Below, one piece after another: positions 12,181 to 23,525 of a stretch of 64,000 nucleotides of DNA (positions within the stretch are counted from its first letter, which is position 1; the number at the start of each line of letters is the position of its first letter). The position numbers were made by a program, and so were the translations under genes. Below the pieces are notes generated by a model. The model was given only the letters and a program-made list of their open reading frames with translations. It did no database searches and was not told where the DNA came from. The stretch covers positions 22,400,650-22,464,649 of the forward strand of contig NC_134026.1 of the NCBI RefSeq assembly GCF_964204645.1. Reading direction: 5' to 3'. Source of the stretch: Tubulanus polymorphus (taxonomy: Eukaryota > Nemertea > Palaeonemertea > Tubulaniformes > Tubulanidae).

Positions 12181-15100
12181 CGTGCTGCCAGACCATCTGG
12201 CTGTATTTCTTGCACGAAAATACCGAGTTCGCCTCGACTTTCGCTCTTCAGCCCGACCACGCTGAAACCAAGACTGGCGTTTTCAGGCTTGAACAAGTCG
12301 ATGACGAGCGTATCGCGGTCATTTGCCATCTGGATGACGGCTGCTTCAAACTCTTCCGGATCGAATGGTTTCTCTTCGTACATCGGCGTCGCCGCGACCA
12401 TGTCGTAGGTTTCATTTTCGTACGCGATCTCTTCGTTTTCGGTTAGCGGTTCTCCGTTTTCATAACCGCTCGGGCCTTCGCCGGTTTCCAGTCGCGACTG
12501 CAGCTCCTCCGACACGATCAAATCGCCGCTTTCAGGACAGAAGTCGAAGTCATCCGCGTGGATCAAGGCGCCGCTTTGGTGATATCTCTTCAATTCGGCG
12601 ATGGAATCTTGAATCGTCAAAAGCTGATTGAAGAGTGGACTTTCTAACATGTGAATCAAAGCGGCGAGATCCTGTTCATCGCTGACATCACCTTTACTAT
12701 TCAGTTTCTCCTGAAGCCGTTCGAGCAGCTGTAGGGCATCCTGAGACTCTGCAATGAGAAACCGAACCACAAATTAGTAACGAGACACTGCACCGCCTCA
12801 AAGAAAGAGGATACGTTATCTATTAAAGCCTGACTAATGTGTTTTTCGCCATTCATTACTTTACAGAGAGAGAGGGAAGAGACAGAGTTACAACTGGTTT
12901 TACAATGCTGCGGAGTCAACAACTGACAATCAGAAAAACGTTCGCACACAAATTCTACGTTTCATACGATGCCATTGTTAAGAATTGATGAAATCGAAAA
13001 CAACTCTACGGAAATCGATTACATTTTCTTATTGGGATGAAATATAACCAGTTTGCTAAATCATTATGTCTCAAATTTAGGTTGTATTGCAGCAATTATC
13101 GTAGCTTCAGAAAACCTAGCGCGATCTATAAAATACAAAATATTGACGACAATATTGAAAATTCATATCGACCGATGACATCCAATGCAAAAGAGGTTTG
13201 TCGCAATAGAAAATGCTTGAAAATGATTTCATCGTAACTGATCTATCGTTTATTGTAAAAAACAAAAACAAAAAAAACCCACATTTCTTGATTGAGTGAC
13301 CCACGGTTCAGACGAACCAACCAACTAATTGGGTCCATAGAGAGGGATTCATTTTATGGATTAATGCTTTCACGCTGCGGTTATACGACTGTATCAGTTC
13401 AAAACAGCGAGGGAGAAAATTATCCAGCATACGGATCTATAGTCACACGACTAATGAATCGATATCAGAGAATAAACATGATGCGGGGCGCATAAAAAAA
13501 TTAAAGATTGGTTAATGAAGTGCTGCACAACTGAGTAGGTGAATTGAATATTGTTATGAATACACAACTCAACTCGATACTCAGACGTCATTATGCTATC
13601 GGCTGGAAATTTCATTACTTCAAGAGAACGTGTATGCAAAACATGTGTTTTCAACTAGATATGAAATCTATATAACTTGTCGAAACTACATAGATTTCAT
13701 ATTATCCAATTTCAAGGTATAAACAACTGTACTGAATAACTGTGTTAGGCCTGTATCTAGTTCGATTGAAATCGAGACAATTTTGAATGTCTCCATTTAC
13801 AGTTCTGTATGAAGGGCTGCCAACCTCTGAAGAGTGCCATATTGATAACAGGTTGAACATTGAAATATGAAGGAAATGTTCAAATTGATCAGTAACATCA
13901 TTTGAATACTTGTTCACATCAAATAAATTAAATCAGTATTTCTCAGAACAAATTGTAACAAAATACTGAAAATCAGAAGCGCTGCTTTTGAAATCTTTCA
14001 AGAATTGAATATTTCAAAATCACTTTCGAGTCAATGGAAGTTCCCTCAGAACCGGGTCCAAACTAGCGATAGTTAAGCATGGGGCAATGTGCAAGTTTTC
14101 TTCATTCATACCTTTAAAAAATGCAGATAACAATGGAATTGAAGCCATATGGGATCGGACGATATCAAGCCGGGGCTATCTTCCTATCAAAACAGTTGTT
14201 GGCATGTACAGTTAAAAAAGATATGGATCTCTGCTTCTTTTAATATCTAACATGCAACTTGCATTCAGTGGCTAGTGTACCCGCCGATGTTGGGAGTTCA
14301 GCTATATTCATAATATCATCTCGGGTATAAAAACAGTCAATACGCTACACAGCCGCTTTCAGACACAAATAATCGAGTTTATCGGCAGAACGCAGTCGTA
14401 GTGCTTGTTTTTAGACAATAGCTGTCACTTATTCCACCATCTACCAACCGATAATTCTGACTTGTAGAGAACCTGCTGAACTTTATCGCATAACAACGAC
14501 GACGATGACGGCAGAGTGGCGCGTATTCAAGCCTTACCTGGCAATAAGAGAGGAATTAATGTACAGTCTCGATCGATAAGCACCACTCAATAGAAAACCA
14601 CATTAAGCGACCAAACACAATTTAACAGGATTTGGTAAGAGAGAGAGGGCCGGACTTGCATAACACATGACCAGCAAGTTATAACTTGAAATACTACCCC
14701 AATCAGTCACTTGCGGGATCAGAGTGGTTGGAAGATTGTTTGAATTAACAGGAACCAAATTTTCCAATCATGTACTTCGATTAAAACAAAAATTTTAAAT
14801 TCGACCACCGATCACATAACCTATATCTGTACTTCGATTTCGGATTTCAAAATCAAACCCCCGGTTTCGCTACCGGCAGGTGTGGTTGATTTGTAAGGGA
14901 GACCAAATCAAACCAAAACTTCAAATCAAATAAATAACAGGGTCAATCCCAATATTCAGATTAAAAAAACTAGAAATATTAGTATTTTCCCCTTAAGATA
15001 ACTACCATGAAATACCATGAAGAAGTAGTAGTGAAAACAGAAAAGATTGTCTCCTTCGGGGCGATAGGAAAACACCAATAAAACCTATTATACCGCAGAC

Positions 15101-18100
15101 AATCAATTTTCGATTCCCTCAAGTAAACGCATTAAGGCCTGATAAATCAGGGTTTCTCGTAACAAAAATCGACCAAAGCACAGATGCGTAGAGATATACG
15201 CGAACCTAAAAGAGCCGAGCGAATGCGCCTTAATCGCATCGCCGACGGAAACTCGTTCGAAAGATTTAAAGGCATCTGAGGATGTACTCGTGTTTGGCGA
15301 CAGTCGAATGACCAGCAGCGCTAATGGTTATAGTCGACGACATCCATTTATCGTTGGCGGCTTAACAAATTGCTGGCCCAATTTTGGACAAACTCGTTTA
15401 AATTAGATTTCAGGGAATATAAATAGTTGCGACTATAATTTCCAGTCGGTCGTGAATGTCATTGAGCATTTTTTCTCCTCAGTAGAAACTTTTGAGTCTG
15501 ATTTTGTCATATCCTCTGTTATGCGTTCAAGAGGTTCCTGTGTAGTTTAACAACCCCTTATTATATTGTAACAATCTCATTTTCAAATAAACTCTGACGA
15601 TGGGTGCAAATATTCCACCTGTACTAACAGTAGCAACAGGAATGTAAGGAAAGAAACCATAGCAGTTGTTTTAGACTCAATAATGTGGGTTTCCACACAC
15701 ACAGGAATGTTGGATGGCGCATATCCTCTTATTTTTGTTAGTCAACTGAAAACACTTGTCCACAATGATATCTAAAAGAAAGAGAAAAGGGAGAGAGTGA
15801 AAATGTATGGCTATAGCCAGGCCTTACCTTAAAAGAAATCAAAAGACAAAACCTAGTCCTACCCTAGATGCCTTGAAGTAGGCTATCGCAATTTCTTCGA
15901 TCAGACGCCTTTCCAATATGATTGAAACAGTACCAATTTTAAAACACTTTTAGAATTACACAGCCTAAACTTAGCAACTAAAGGTGGGCGTAGGTCGGCC
16001 TTGCGACTCACTGTGACGCGACTCACTGCGACCGCCAGCGACGATCGCGTCGCAACGACCAACCGACCTACGCTACCTTGCGACTGCCAGCGACGCCGGT
16101 CGCAATGAGTCGCACCTGTTCTACTTTCTGCGATGCGATGAGACCATCAGCGACGATCGCGTCGCAACGACCAACCGACCTACGCTACCTTGCGACTGCC
16201 AGCGACGCCGGTCGCAATGAGTCGCACCTGTTCTACTTTCTGCGATGCGATGAGACCATCGCAACCGATCTACGCGCTCTTGCGACTGGGAGCAACTAGT
16301 CGCACACAATCGCGTCGCAACCGACTTACGCCTCCACTTGTGACGCAACGCGACGATCGCGTTGCATCGCAAGGTCGACCTAAGCCCGGCTTAAGGCCTC
16401 AAAATTGGGCTCCAGGTCTCTCTTTTATCTAAGGATAACATACAACGTCTTGACATCTCGAGTTTTACAATTGAAATCTGCTGCAACAAAGCGTCTCAGC
16501 AACAACAGTAGCCGCAAATATCATGGTTTTCAGATATGACTGACTATCTGACAATGATATCTAGCATCCTTACACATCACAGCCGATGCTATATGCACTG
16601 CGTATATGAAAAAACTATTTCAATGTTATTTCATGCATGCTTACTCCGGCGGCCACTGGAGAACTGAGAATGTTTCGATTACCGGCGCATTATTGACTGT
16701 CACAAAATTCCTTTGAGTAAGTAATAACATATAACACCTTTATTAACAAGATATATATAATGTATATACCGAGATTGTATGGAAGAGAAGATATGATACA
16801 CCGAATAAGATTTCCTCTCGCTCTCAGTTAGCTGGGGCGCATCATGCATACCGACAACATTTCCAATAAATCAGAAGGAAATCATCCAGTTCAATAGATT
16901 CACATATGCTCGCCTTCGGAAGCAAGCTGCCCATAGCACTATTTGCGGAGTTTTATGGAAAACCTAAGCGAGTTATGGCTAAACCCAATCATTCCGGATA
17001 ATTTGGGCCAAATGAAATCAATCCCGGTTTATGAAATCAAAAATTGCGTTAAATAAGTTGACTGCAAATAGGGCCAATTAAATAGATTTTATCAAAATCT
17101 GGAAGAAAGCAAGTTATATAATAACAGGGTTTCCGTGATGGTGAAAAGAAAAAATAATGTCCATTAGTTATTATCGGGGAAAAATTGTACAAGCCTGTAT
17201 CTATATCAAGACAAACACCGCAGGCGTGAAGCCCAAAGGGCGAGTTATGAGGATTTTTTGGAGCAATCATTAGTGCATTCTTATGTTATCAGAGTAGTGC
17301 CTGTCACATGAGCTTCATTCACTCATTGAAGTAAAAGTAACACTCACAGAGACTTACTTCAATACTTACTTTAGTTACTATGATTTTTTAGAGAGAACAG
17401 AAAGAACACAGTTTCATTGGCTAACATGTAGGACTATACCATTATGGAAATAGGGTAGGCCTATATAGGAATGTCATGACCCTGTCCGGGCGATTACACT
17501 ATGCTTGTAGGGAAGGTAGGTATGGCCTATGCGCTTTTACTGCCTCACTACATCCCCAGCCACGCATTTCATTATCAAAACAGATCGTTACATTGAAATA
17601 AACTAAAATAAGAACACTGTAAAGTCTCTAGTGAACGAATAATCAATTTCTTTTCGTAATTCCTCTGAGGAATTTTTCAGGATCCGGGGAAAATAGGACC
17701 ACTTTTGGTTGGGGGAAAAAACAGCCACACAGAAACCCTGAAACCGATGAATCAACTAAGTTAGATTTCATTGATGGTGAAAGGAACGAAGGGAAAGCTT
17801 TGAAAATTATCATTTACTTTTTCAGGAAGTTTCATACAAAGGTCTTCATGCACATCTTTATGATCATCGCTTAAATTCTATTTAAGCAACTACGTACGAT
17901 AAAAAGATAACGAAGGAATGTGACCAACTTCGTTGAAAAAAGAGGATGTGTTACATCCGATGAACCAAAAATAACAACCTCTACGAAATCTACTTTCATG
18001 AATCTTATCAATATGGTATTGGCATCGAGAAATGTGTTGAGAATCTTATGAAGAGAAAGAACAGCTTTTCAGAAGACTTAAAACATATATGCGATCTCGA

Positions 18101-19576
18101 CGAGGCACGTTTTGATCTATCAGTGTTTACAGATATAAAAAGATGATACCGATCGCTTTAAACATTGATCAGTCAACTGGATATCAAACACAACATCAAC
18201 GAATCTGGATTGAATATCAGACGCATATTAAAACCTGTCATGAAACAAGTTCTAAGATGTTGAAGCCATTCGAATCACGTTTTAATGTATGGTGCTGCTT
18301 ATGTAAGGGATAAATTGAGGGGCAATAATCATGTATATCAATCAAAACTAGTAGGCTTTTCATCAAGCATCTTTATAAGGCAAAAAGTTCTAAAATTTGT
18401 CCCGCAAAAAAAGTCCATCGTGATTTCTTCATTTAGCTTAACTTATCGCGCAACTAAACCTAGCAAAAAAGTTTAACAAGTCAAATATACCAAACAACTT
18501 TTGTCTGGGGCTAGTTGCACATTCATGGCTAAGATCTAAATCAGTCTAAGACCAACTTAGTTCTATAGCTAATCTAATATGGTCAAAACCAATTTTTTCG
18601 ATTTAAGACCACTTGGACTCGAGTCACGACGGTGCTACTGCTTCCTGATATGTAGCTGTAGTTTCTACCCATAAACGTTTAAAAGAAAATTCCTATTGTT
18701 AGTCATGACTTTGAAGAAAGTCCCGGGATCATAAATATTTCAGAGTCACATTATCAGTTCTTTTATGCATGTTGATCTTGAACCAGGAAAAAAATGAGAA
18801 AAACTTCCATTTCATCGTCGAATCGACATGAATTCTGAGAACGCGGATCCTCTGAAGACTATGTTCGCGCCGAGTCGATAAGAAATACTGCGGGATTACC
18901 AGCGATCCCTGAAGATCAGCTTATCGTGTATGGTAACATATTGTTTCCTACTCATTGAAGAGTGGCAATGATCAAAGTCAACGGAAAAAATGGCTGTTTT
19001 AAGTCAGATCAGCGCTTCGTGCGTGACTGTATTGTCGTATCGATGAAATACACGGAAATCCGGAAAGAAGAAACACGATTAAATCAACGGATTCTTGGCT
19101 TACAGATCTTAAATAAACGTGATGATATAACTCATCGTTATACAATGGGCATTACATTACGATTCTAGAAATGATTCGTGTTGAATCTTTTCCAAAAGCG
19201 AGATTCTGATTGAATCGAATGCCTACTCTTGATAAGCCTTATTTCATTCACGTTTGAAGTTGATTTACATGTTCTTTCTATATCGAAATTCTGATTAAAT
19301 TTCTATTCCGGCATATACTGGAAAATCATAGGCCCCTATTGAAAATTTCTTCTAATGAAAACAATTGATAGCCGTTACATATGTAGGAACTTTATTGCAA
19401 AACTTAAAATTTACTAAACTTAAATTTCGCTACCTTTTTATGCCGTCTTCTAAAAAATTCTTCACTCACATTCTCTTAAGGGGTTAATCAAAGCAGGGAG
19501 GTACAGCCCTCCCCAATCAAAGCGAAATAACATTGTCAAAGCTTTCTTTTTACTTACCAGAATGTACTGACATCAT
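12181..19576 (-). CDS. MPDZ/PATJ-like multi-PDZ scaffold, 5' part (L27 and start of PDZ1)
   Basis: Multi-PDZ scaffolds of this type (MUPP1/MPDZ, PATJ/INADL) use an N-terminal L27 domain to bind PALS1/Stardust in apical junction complexes. The sure exon is 12181-12748, with a CAG acceptor just upstream (12749-12751) and a GTAAGT donor at 12175-12180. It encodes an L27-like helix (LLERLQEKLNSKGD, then SPLFNQLLTIQDSI), an acidic linker, and the first half of PDZ1 with the carboxylate-binding loop LGFSVVGL and then GELGIFVQEIQ, which resembles MPDZ most. The exon starts in phase 1. A candidate first exon at 19558-19576 (ATGATGTCAGTACATTCTG, then GTAAGT) ends in phase 1 and would give MMSVHSESQDALQ, the expected distance to L27. 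I could not find the exon completing PDZ1; it may lie in the left part of the window or beyond it. The exon is solid, the first exon tentative. Confidence 0.75.
14823..14968 (+). repeat. Dispersed repeat family R, copy 1
   Basis: Shares a core with three other places in the window: GATTTCAAAATCAAAC, then GTTTCGCTNCCGGCAGGTG, then TTTGTAAGGGANACCAAATC. Copies 1 and 45372-45515 also share the downstream block AAATAAATAACAGGG. It is noncoding and probably a SINE- or MITE-type element; class not determined. Confidence 0.75.
15985..16400. mobile_element. GC-rich inverted-repeat element with internal 112-bp tandem repeat
   Basis: This block is full of TCGCGTCGCAACG and GCGACTGCCAGCGACG words in otherwise AT-rich DNA. 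The left end reads GGGCGTAGGTCGGCCTTGCG. The right end, reversed, reads GGCTTAGGTCGACCTTGCG, so the ends form an imperfect terminal inverted repeat. Inside, 16037-16148 is repeated immediately as 16149-16260, a 112-bp period with no difference that I noticed. This looks like a nonautonomous DNA transposon (MITE-like). Target-site duplications are unclear, and the open frames in it are by-products of its composition. Confidence 0.65.
16037..16260 (+). repeat. 112-bp tandem duplication inside the GC-rich element
   Basis: Two adjacent copies begin AGCGACGATCGCGTCGCAAC at 16037 and 16149. Apparent identity over the full period suggests a recent duplication or replication slippage. Confidence 0.9.
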
Positions 19577-20245
19577 GTCTCTCCTCGAGTCGACTGCGAC
19601 AGCAATGAGAAAAGAACACTTTTTCTGCTCAGTTTTAGAAGTACATCAGCTGCAATTCGAGAAAAAAACAAATTTGATTTATTCATGATAACGAATACGA
19701 ACGAAAACAACGAACACAGAAAAGCCTCTGACCGCTACCCGTAAAAGGGGTGTCTATTACATAGACACCACTGACAAAAAATAGACAGCCTAATGTGACA
19801 GCAGATTTTTCGAAAGTAAATTTCCTCCTTGTTCAGGTTTAACATGCAGCTCCCTATTCATAATAAAGGAAGCAAATGATCACTCGCTTAACGCAGTCAA
19901 TGAGCCCGATCTAATTTTGATTTGATCGCATCACTCGGACTCATCAGTCTCGTCTATACGTACAACTCGCGTGGTACAAATTGCCGTCGTCGGATATTAT
20001 TACTCATTTACGACGCCATCGTGTCTTTGACGGCCGTCCTCGCGAAAATTCGGACCGCTCGACTGTCAATGGATGACCGAATGCGGAGCGATGTATTCGC
20101 CCTAAAAGCTATTAAAGAATCTAGACGAGGAGACGCGAAGAAATATCGCTGCAGCACTAAATACACTAGAGCCTTTCATATCTAACCGAATCAGGCGCCA
20201 GCTTAATAGGTCCAAGACCTAGTTAGTAGTATTACCTCTAACCTG

Positions 20246-20357
20246 GGCCCGGTTTAATAGACCGGTATCAACTTTGATACAAGGGCAAACTGAATTGAAA
20301 ATTAATCGAGTTTGCCTCCAGGATAAAGTTAATACCTGTCTATAAAACTGGCCCCTG
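20246..20357. mobile_element. Foldback MITE-like element
   Basis: The left arm starts GGGCCCGGTTTAATAGACCG. The right arm, reversed, starts GGGGCCAGTTTTATAGACAG. Pairing continues through GGTATNAACTTT to GGCAAACT, about 45 bp per arm around a loop of roughly 20 bp. There is no coding capacity. It resembles short nonautonomous hairpin elements common in invertebrate genomes. Boundaries are approximate. Confidence 0.7.
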
Positions 20358-20544
20358 GGTTTAATTCAATTGGTAATGAACAGGTTTGAAAAAAACTGGC
20401 CCCAGGATTTACAAATCAATGTCTCCACATTTCAGGGTTATTCTACATCTTTTTCATATCATTTACCATCAAAGAACGCCACAGACAGCCTTTTATATCT
20501 TAAAATAGGGACTATTCTTGTTGTTTATTTCTTTGGATGATTTG

Positions 20545-20640
20545 GTATGATTTTTTTTATTTGGTGTCCTTTACAAACCCATGCTAGGAACGAAACAGAG
20601 GTTTTTGATTTTGAAGTGTAGATATTTAGAGTCCTTAGTG
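20545..20640 (-). repeat. Dispersed repeat family R, copy 2
   Basis: Reversed, it reads ACTTCAAAATCAAAAACCTC, then GTTTCGTTCCTAGCATGGG, then TTTGTAAAGGACACCAAAT. It matches the core of the copies near 14.8, 45.4 and 46.2 kb but is more diverged. Confidence 0.65.
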
Positions 20641-23030
20641 AAGAAGGTACTTAACTTAAGTACTTGCTTGAATTGTGCCTTATGAGGGTGCCGCCATAAA
20701 TGTCCTACTTCGTGTCTCATGGTTTTGTCAAGTTTCTATATAAATATTTTTTGTTACTTTTGTTGAAAATATCAATGCTCTCTACATCCAATCCTATCCT
20801 ATCGTTTTTTTTCTGGTTCACTCTTTTTGGTTTATAGACTAAATATAAGGATCCAACAAAATCACCCAGGTTCAAAATGTCAGCATAAATCTTTGAGGAC
20901 TAAAGATATTCATATAGATAGTGAGTGATAGATTTCATTTGCTTGAAATTGAAAATGTGTTTACCAGGCATGGCTGGAAAAAGACGATAGTTTGCATTTG
21001 TAAAATAATACATGTGTGGTGATGGTCTACAGCTTTCACCCATGCCTGACTCGAATTTTGGATATTTAAACTTTCTTCAAGCGCGAGGAGTTTTCTGATT
21101 AAAAACCAACTGGTTTGACATTGTAAACGGCAAAATGATGGATGACAGTCACAGTTTAATACAATTACAAAACATTGCGAGTAGAATGAAGGTAAAAGGG
21201 AAACATCTATTTTGCAATTCAAAGAAATGTTTGTCCACTGAATTATTTGTTTGAGTAGACCTACTTCTGTCTTGATTAATAAGTGGATAAGCCAATTGTC
21301 CTCCCTCCCTGACGAATTAGTAATATTTTTTCTTACAAAATATCTCTTCAGAAACTTACTATCAAAGTAATTTCTGTAGTTCTTTTTACATGAATACTGG
21401 TCAAGATTTCATCAGATTTTGACATTTTCTATCATCAACGTCCAACACATTTGGAATCTCTTGACGCCGGAATAGAATAAATCAAATCACATAGCCGCAA
21501 AACAATTGAATTGTCATGTGGTCAGAGAAATAGCCAAATTCAATCAACTAGCCGACTCGTGATAAGCGATAATGAGCGAGACCTCTTGAAGGGATGAACA
21601 GCGTAATAACGATCGCATTGCATACCAACTCTAAGTCATCGAGTTTGCCAAGCGACATTTTTCATCGAGCGATTGCGATGCAAAAAAAACCTCAGCCGTA
21701 TACAATGGATTTTTCGATATCAATCAAGTTACACAACTGTAAATGATATGATTGAAATATTCAATCGCATAGCATGTAAATACCTTTGCTCATTCTGGCC
21801 AACTTCATCAAATATTTTCATAAAATTTGAATTGTGTAGTCTATGGATATCGATAGAAATGGAAAGAGATGTCAAAGGTCCCGGTCTTCCTCGTCAATCC
21901 AGGTTTCAATAAGCCTAAATCCTTTTAGTGGTTGCAAATATTTTCAGTATATACATGATCCTTTACCCGGAAATTCTCTTCACAGTTGAGAAAAAAAATC
22001 GATCGGCCTTTTCATCAACCTAGAGTGGCACTTAGGCCACTTTAAGGGTAGTCACCTTAAGAAAGATTGATTTTGTGGATCATATAACCCAAGAACCCTT
22101 TAATATTGCGAACGTTAGTTCTTAAAAAATGTCCCGACGGTTTAGATTTGAATATCACTATTTTGCGCGAGATTCTACGCGGTGACAATTGATTGTTATT
22201 GGAAACACAATCTATCCAAAGTTGCGCCGCTTGGGGAACATTGAGTGCGCATCATTGCATTTCGTTTGCGAAAGGCAATAATTTCTGACATTTCATACCT
22301 ATCTAAAAGGCTCCGAATACAATCAATTTCTGCCCAGATTCCACGTAACCGAAACCATAAATTTCGCATATAAAATATGTATTATGTTTTCAAGTAAACA
22401 AATTGATTATCATTCTCGCAGCCCTCGAGGGCTAGAGGTATTCAGGTGAGACTCGTCGATTCGAATAAACCTTTGACATTTATCAACATTCGAATGGAAT
22501 CGAACGAAATTTCCGATAACAGACATTTCCGTTCGATATTAAACGTTTTAAGTGCATAGAAGAACTGATTTAATTAAACTATGAAATACAGGTGTGGTTA
22601 CCATCGCTATCAGTGTTCCCCCCATATGCTGGAATTCTAAAGGGGCTGAATTCAATATTTTTACTGTGTATGACATAGTGGCTGCTGAAGTAGTAAGGCT
22701 TTTGATCCCCCCAAAAATAAGGAAAAGCTTAATTTTGATGTAATCTTCTTCTTTCACATAAGCTCAAATATTTCAAAGTAAATTTTTGGCATTGATAGAA
22801 TATTGACATTTTATAAGGGGGTGGCTGATTTTCAGAAGGGTGAATATAAAAATAAAAGGGGTGGCCACCTTTCTAAAACTGTGGAGGACACTGTCTATGG
22901 AACTGCAGTAATAGGCCATGAAATTTTACATATGAATCAAGTAAAAGGGTATGAAACAATGAATATCCATTTAATATATATTTTGTGTATCCCTACTTTA
23001 TCAATCCCTTTAGACATTGTTTTACAGCCA
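20640..23030. other. Gene-free stretch
   Basis: No recognisable coding exons, RNA genes or clear repeats. Open frames are short and unmatched. Confidence 0.6.
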
Positions 23031-23033
23031 TGA

Positions 23034-23525
23034 GCTTCAAAATCAGCAATAGCAAAACTTCGAATGTCATGTCATAACCTTATAATTGAAAAAGGAAGGA
23101 GACTCGGCATCGCTCAACCAAATCGTATTTGCCCTCACTGTAACGCTGTCGGCGATGAATCCCATTTTCTTTTTTATTGTAAACTGCAGGATAATTTAAG
23201 AACTAAATATGATATTGTAAATCTAAACCTAGACACTTTTCTTTCAGCCTTTACTAATCCTAATAAACCAATCTTCTTAAATATTGCGAAATTCATATAT
23301 CATGGGCTTGTAAATATCACTTAAATAATATTGTATATATATATATATTTATATATATGTTAGACATTGTATTAGTTCTCTCTCCTTTTATTATTTTTCT
23401 GTTAGTGCACATCTTTGTGTCACACATTTTTGTTTTTTGTCTGTTTGTTGTTATTGTTGTTTTCTTCATTCACAATCTTATACTTTGGATTTATGATGAA
23501 TAAATTGAAATTGAAATTGAAATTA
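23034..23525 (+). mobile_element. LINE 3' end, 5'-truncated non-LTR retrotransposon
   Basis: An open frame from 23034 to 23324 encodes the C-terminal tail of a LINE ORF2. It has an LRMSCHNLIIEKGRR stretch followed by a CCHC-type knuckle (CPHCNAVGDESHFLFYC). The 3' untranslated part ends in a GAAATT tandem array at about 23504-23525, the sort of short-repeat tail left by target-primed reverse transcription. The reverse transcriptase and endonuclease are missing, so this is a dead 5'-truncated copy. An AT-dinucleotide run lies at about 23332-23358. Clade not resolved. Confidence 0.8.

Larger units (their letters stand above)
12749..19557 (-). other. Putative first intron of the MPDZ/PATJ-like gene
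   Basis: If the proposed first exon is right, this is a 6.8-kb intron. It contains one copy of a dispersed repeat near 14.8 kb and a GC-rich repeat element at 16.0-16.4 kb. I see no other coding signal in it. Confidence 0.4.

Noticed and set aside
12210-12631. Arginine-rich plus-strand frames opposite the MPDZ-like exon
   Set aside because: They are antisense shadows of the exon on the minus strand, which carries the L27 and PDZ signatures.
16078-16432. Several overlapping open frames with repeated peptide MRLPATPVAMSRTCSTF
   Set aside because: They come from the 112-bp GC-rich tandem repeat, where stop codons are rare by composition; they are open on both strands and match no family.
23332-23358. 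AT-dinucleotide tract
   Set aside because: Simple sequence inside the LINE 3' region, with no sign of function.
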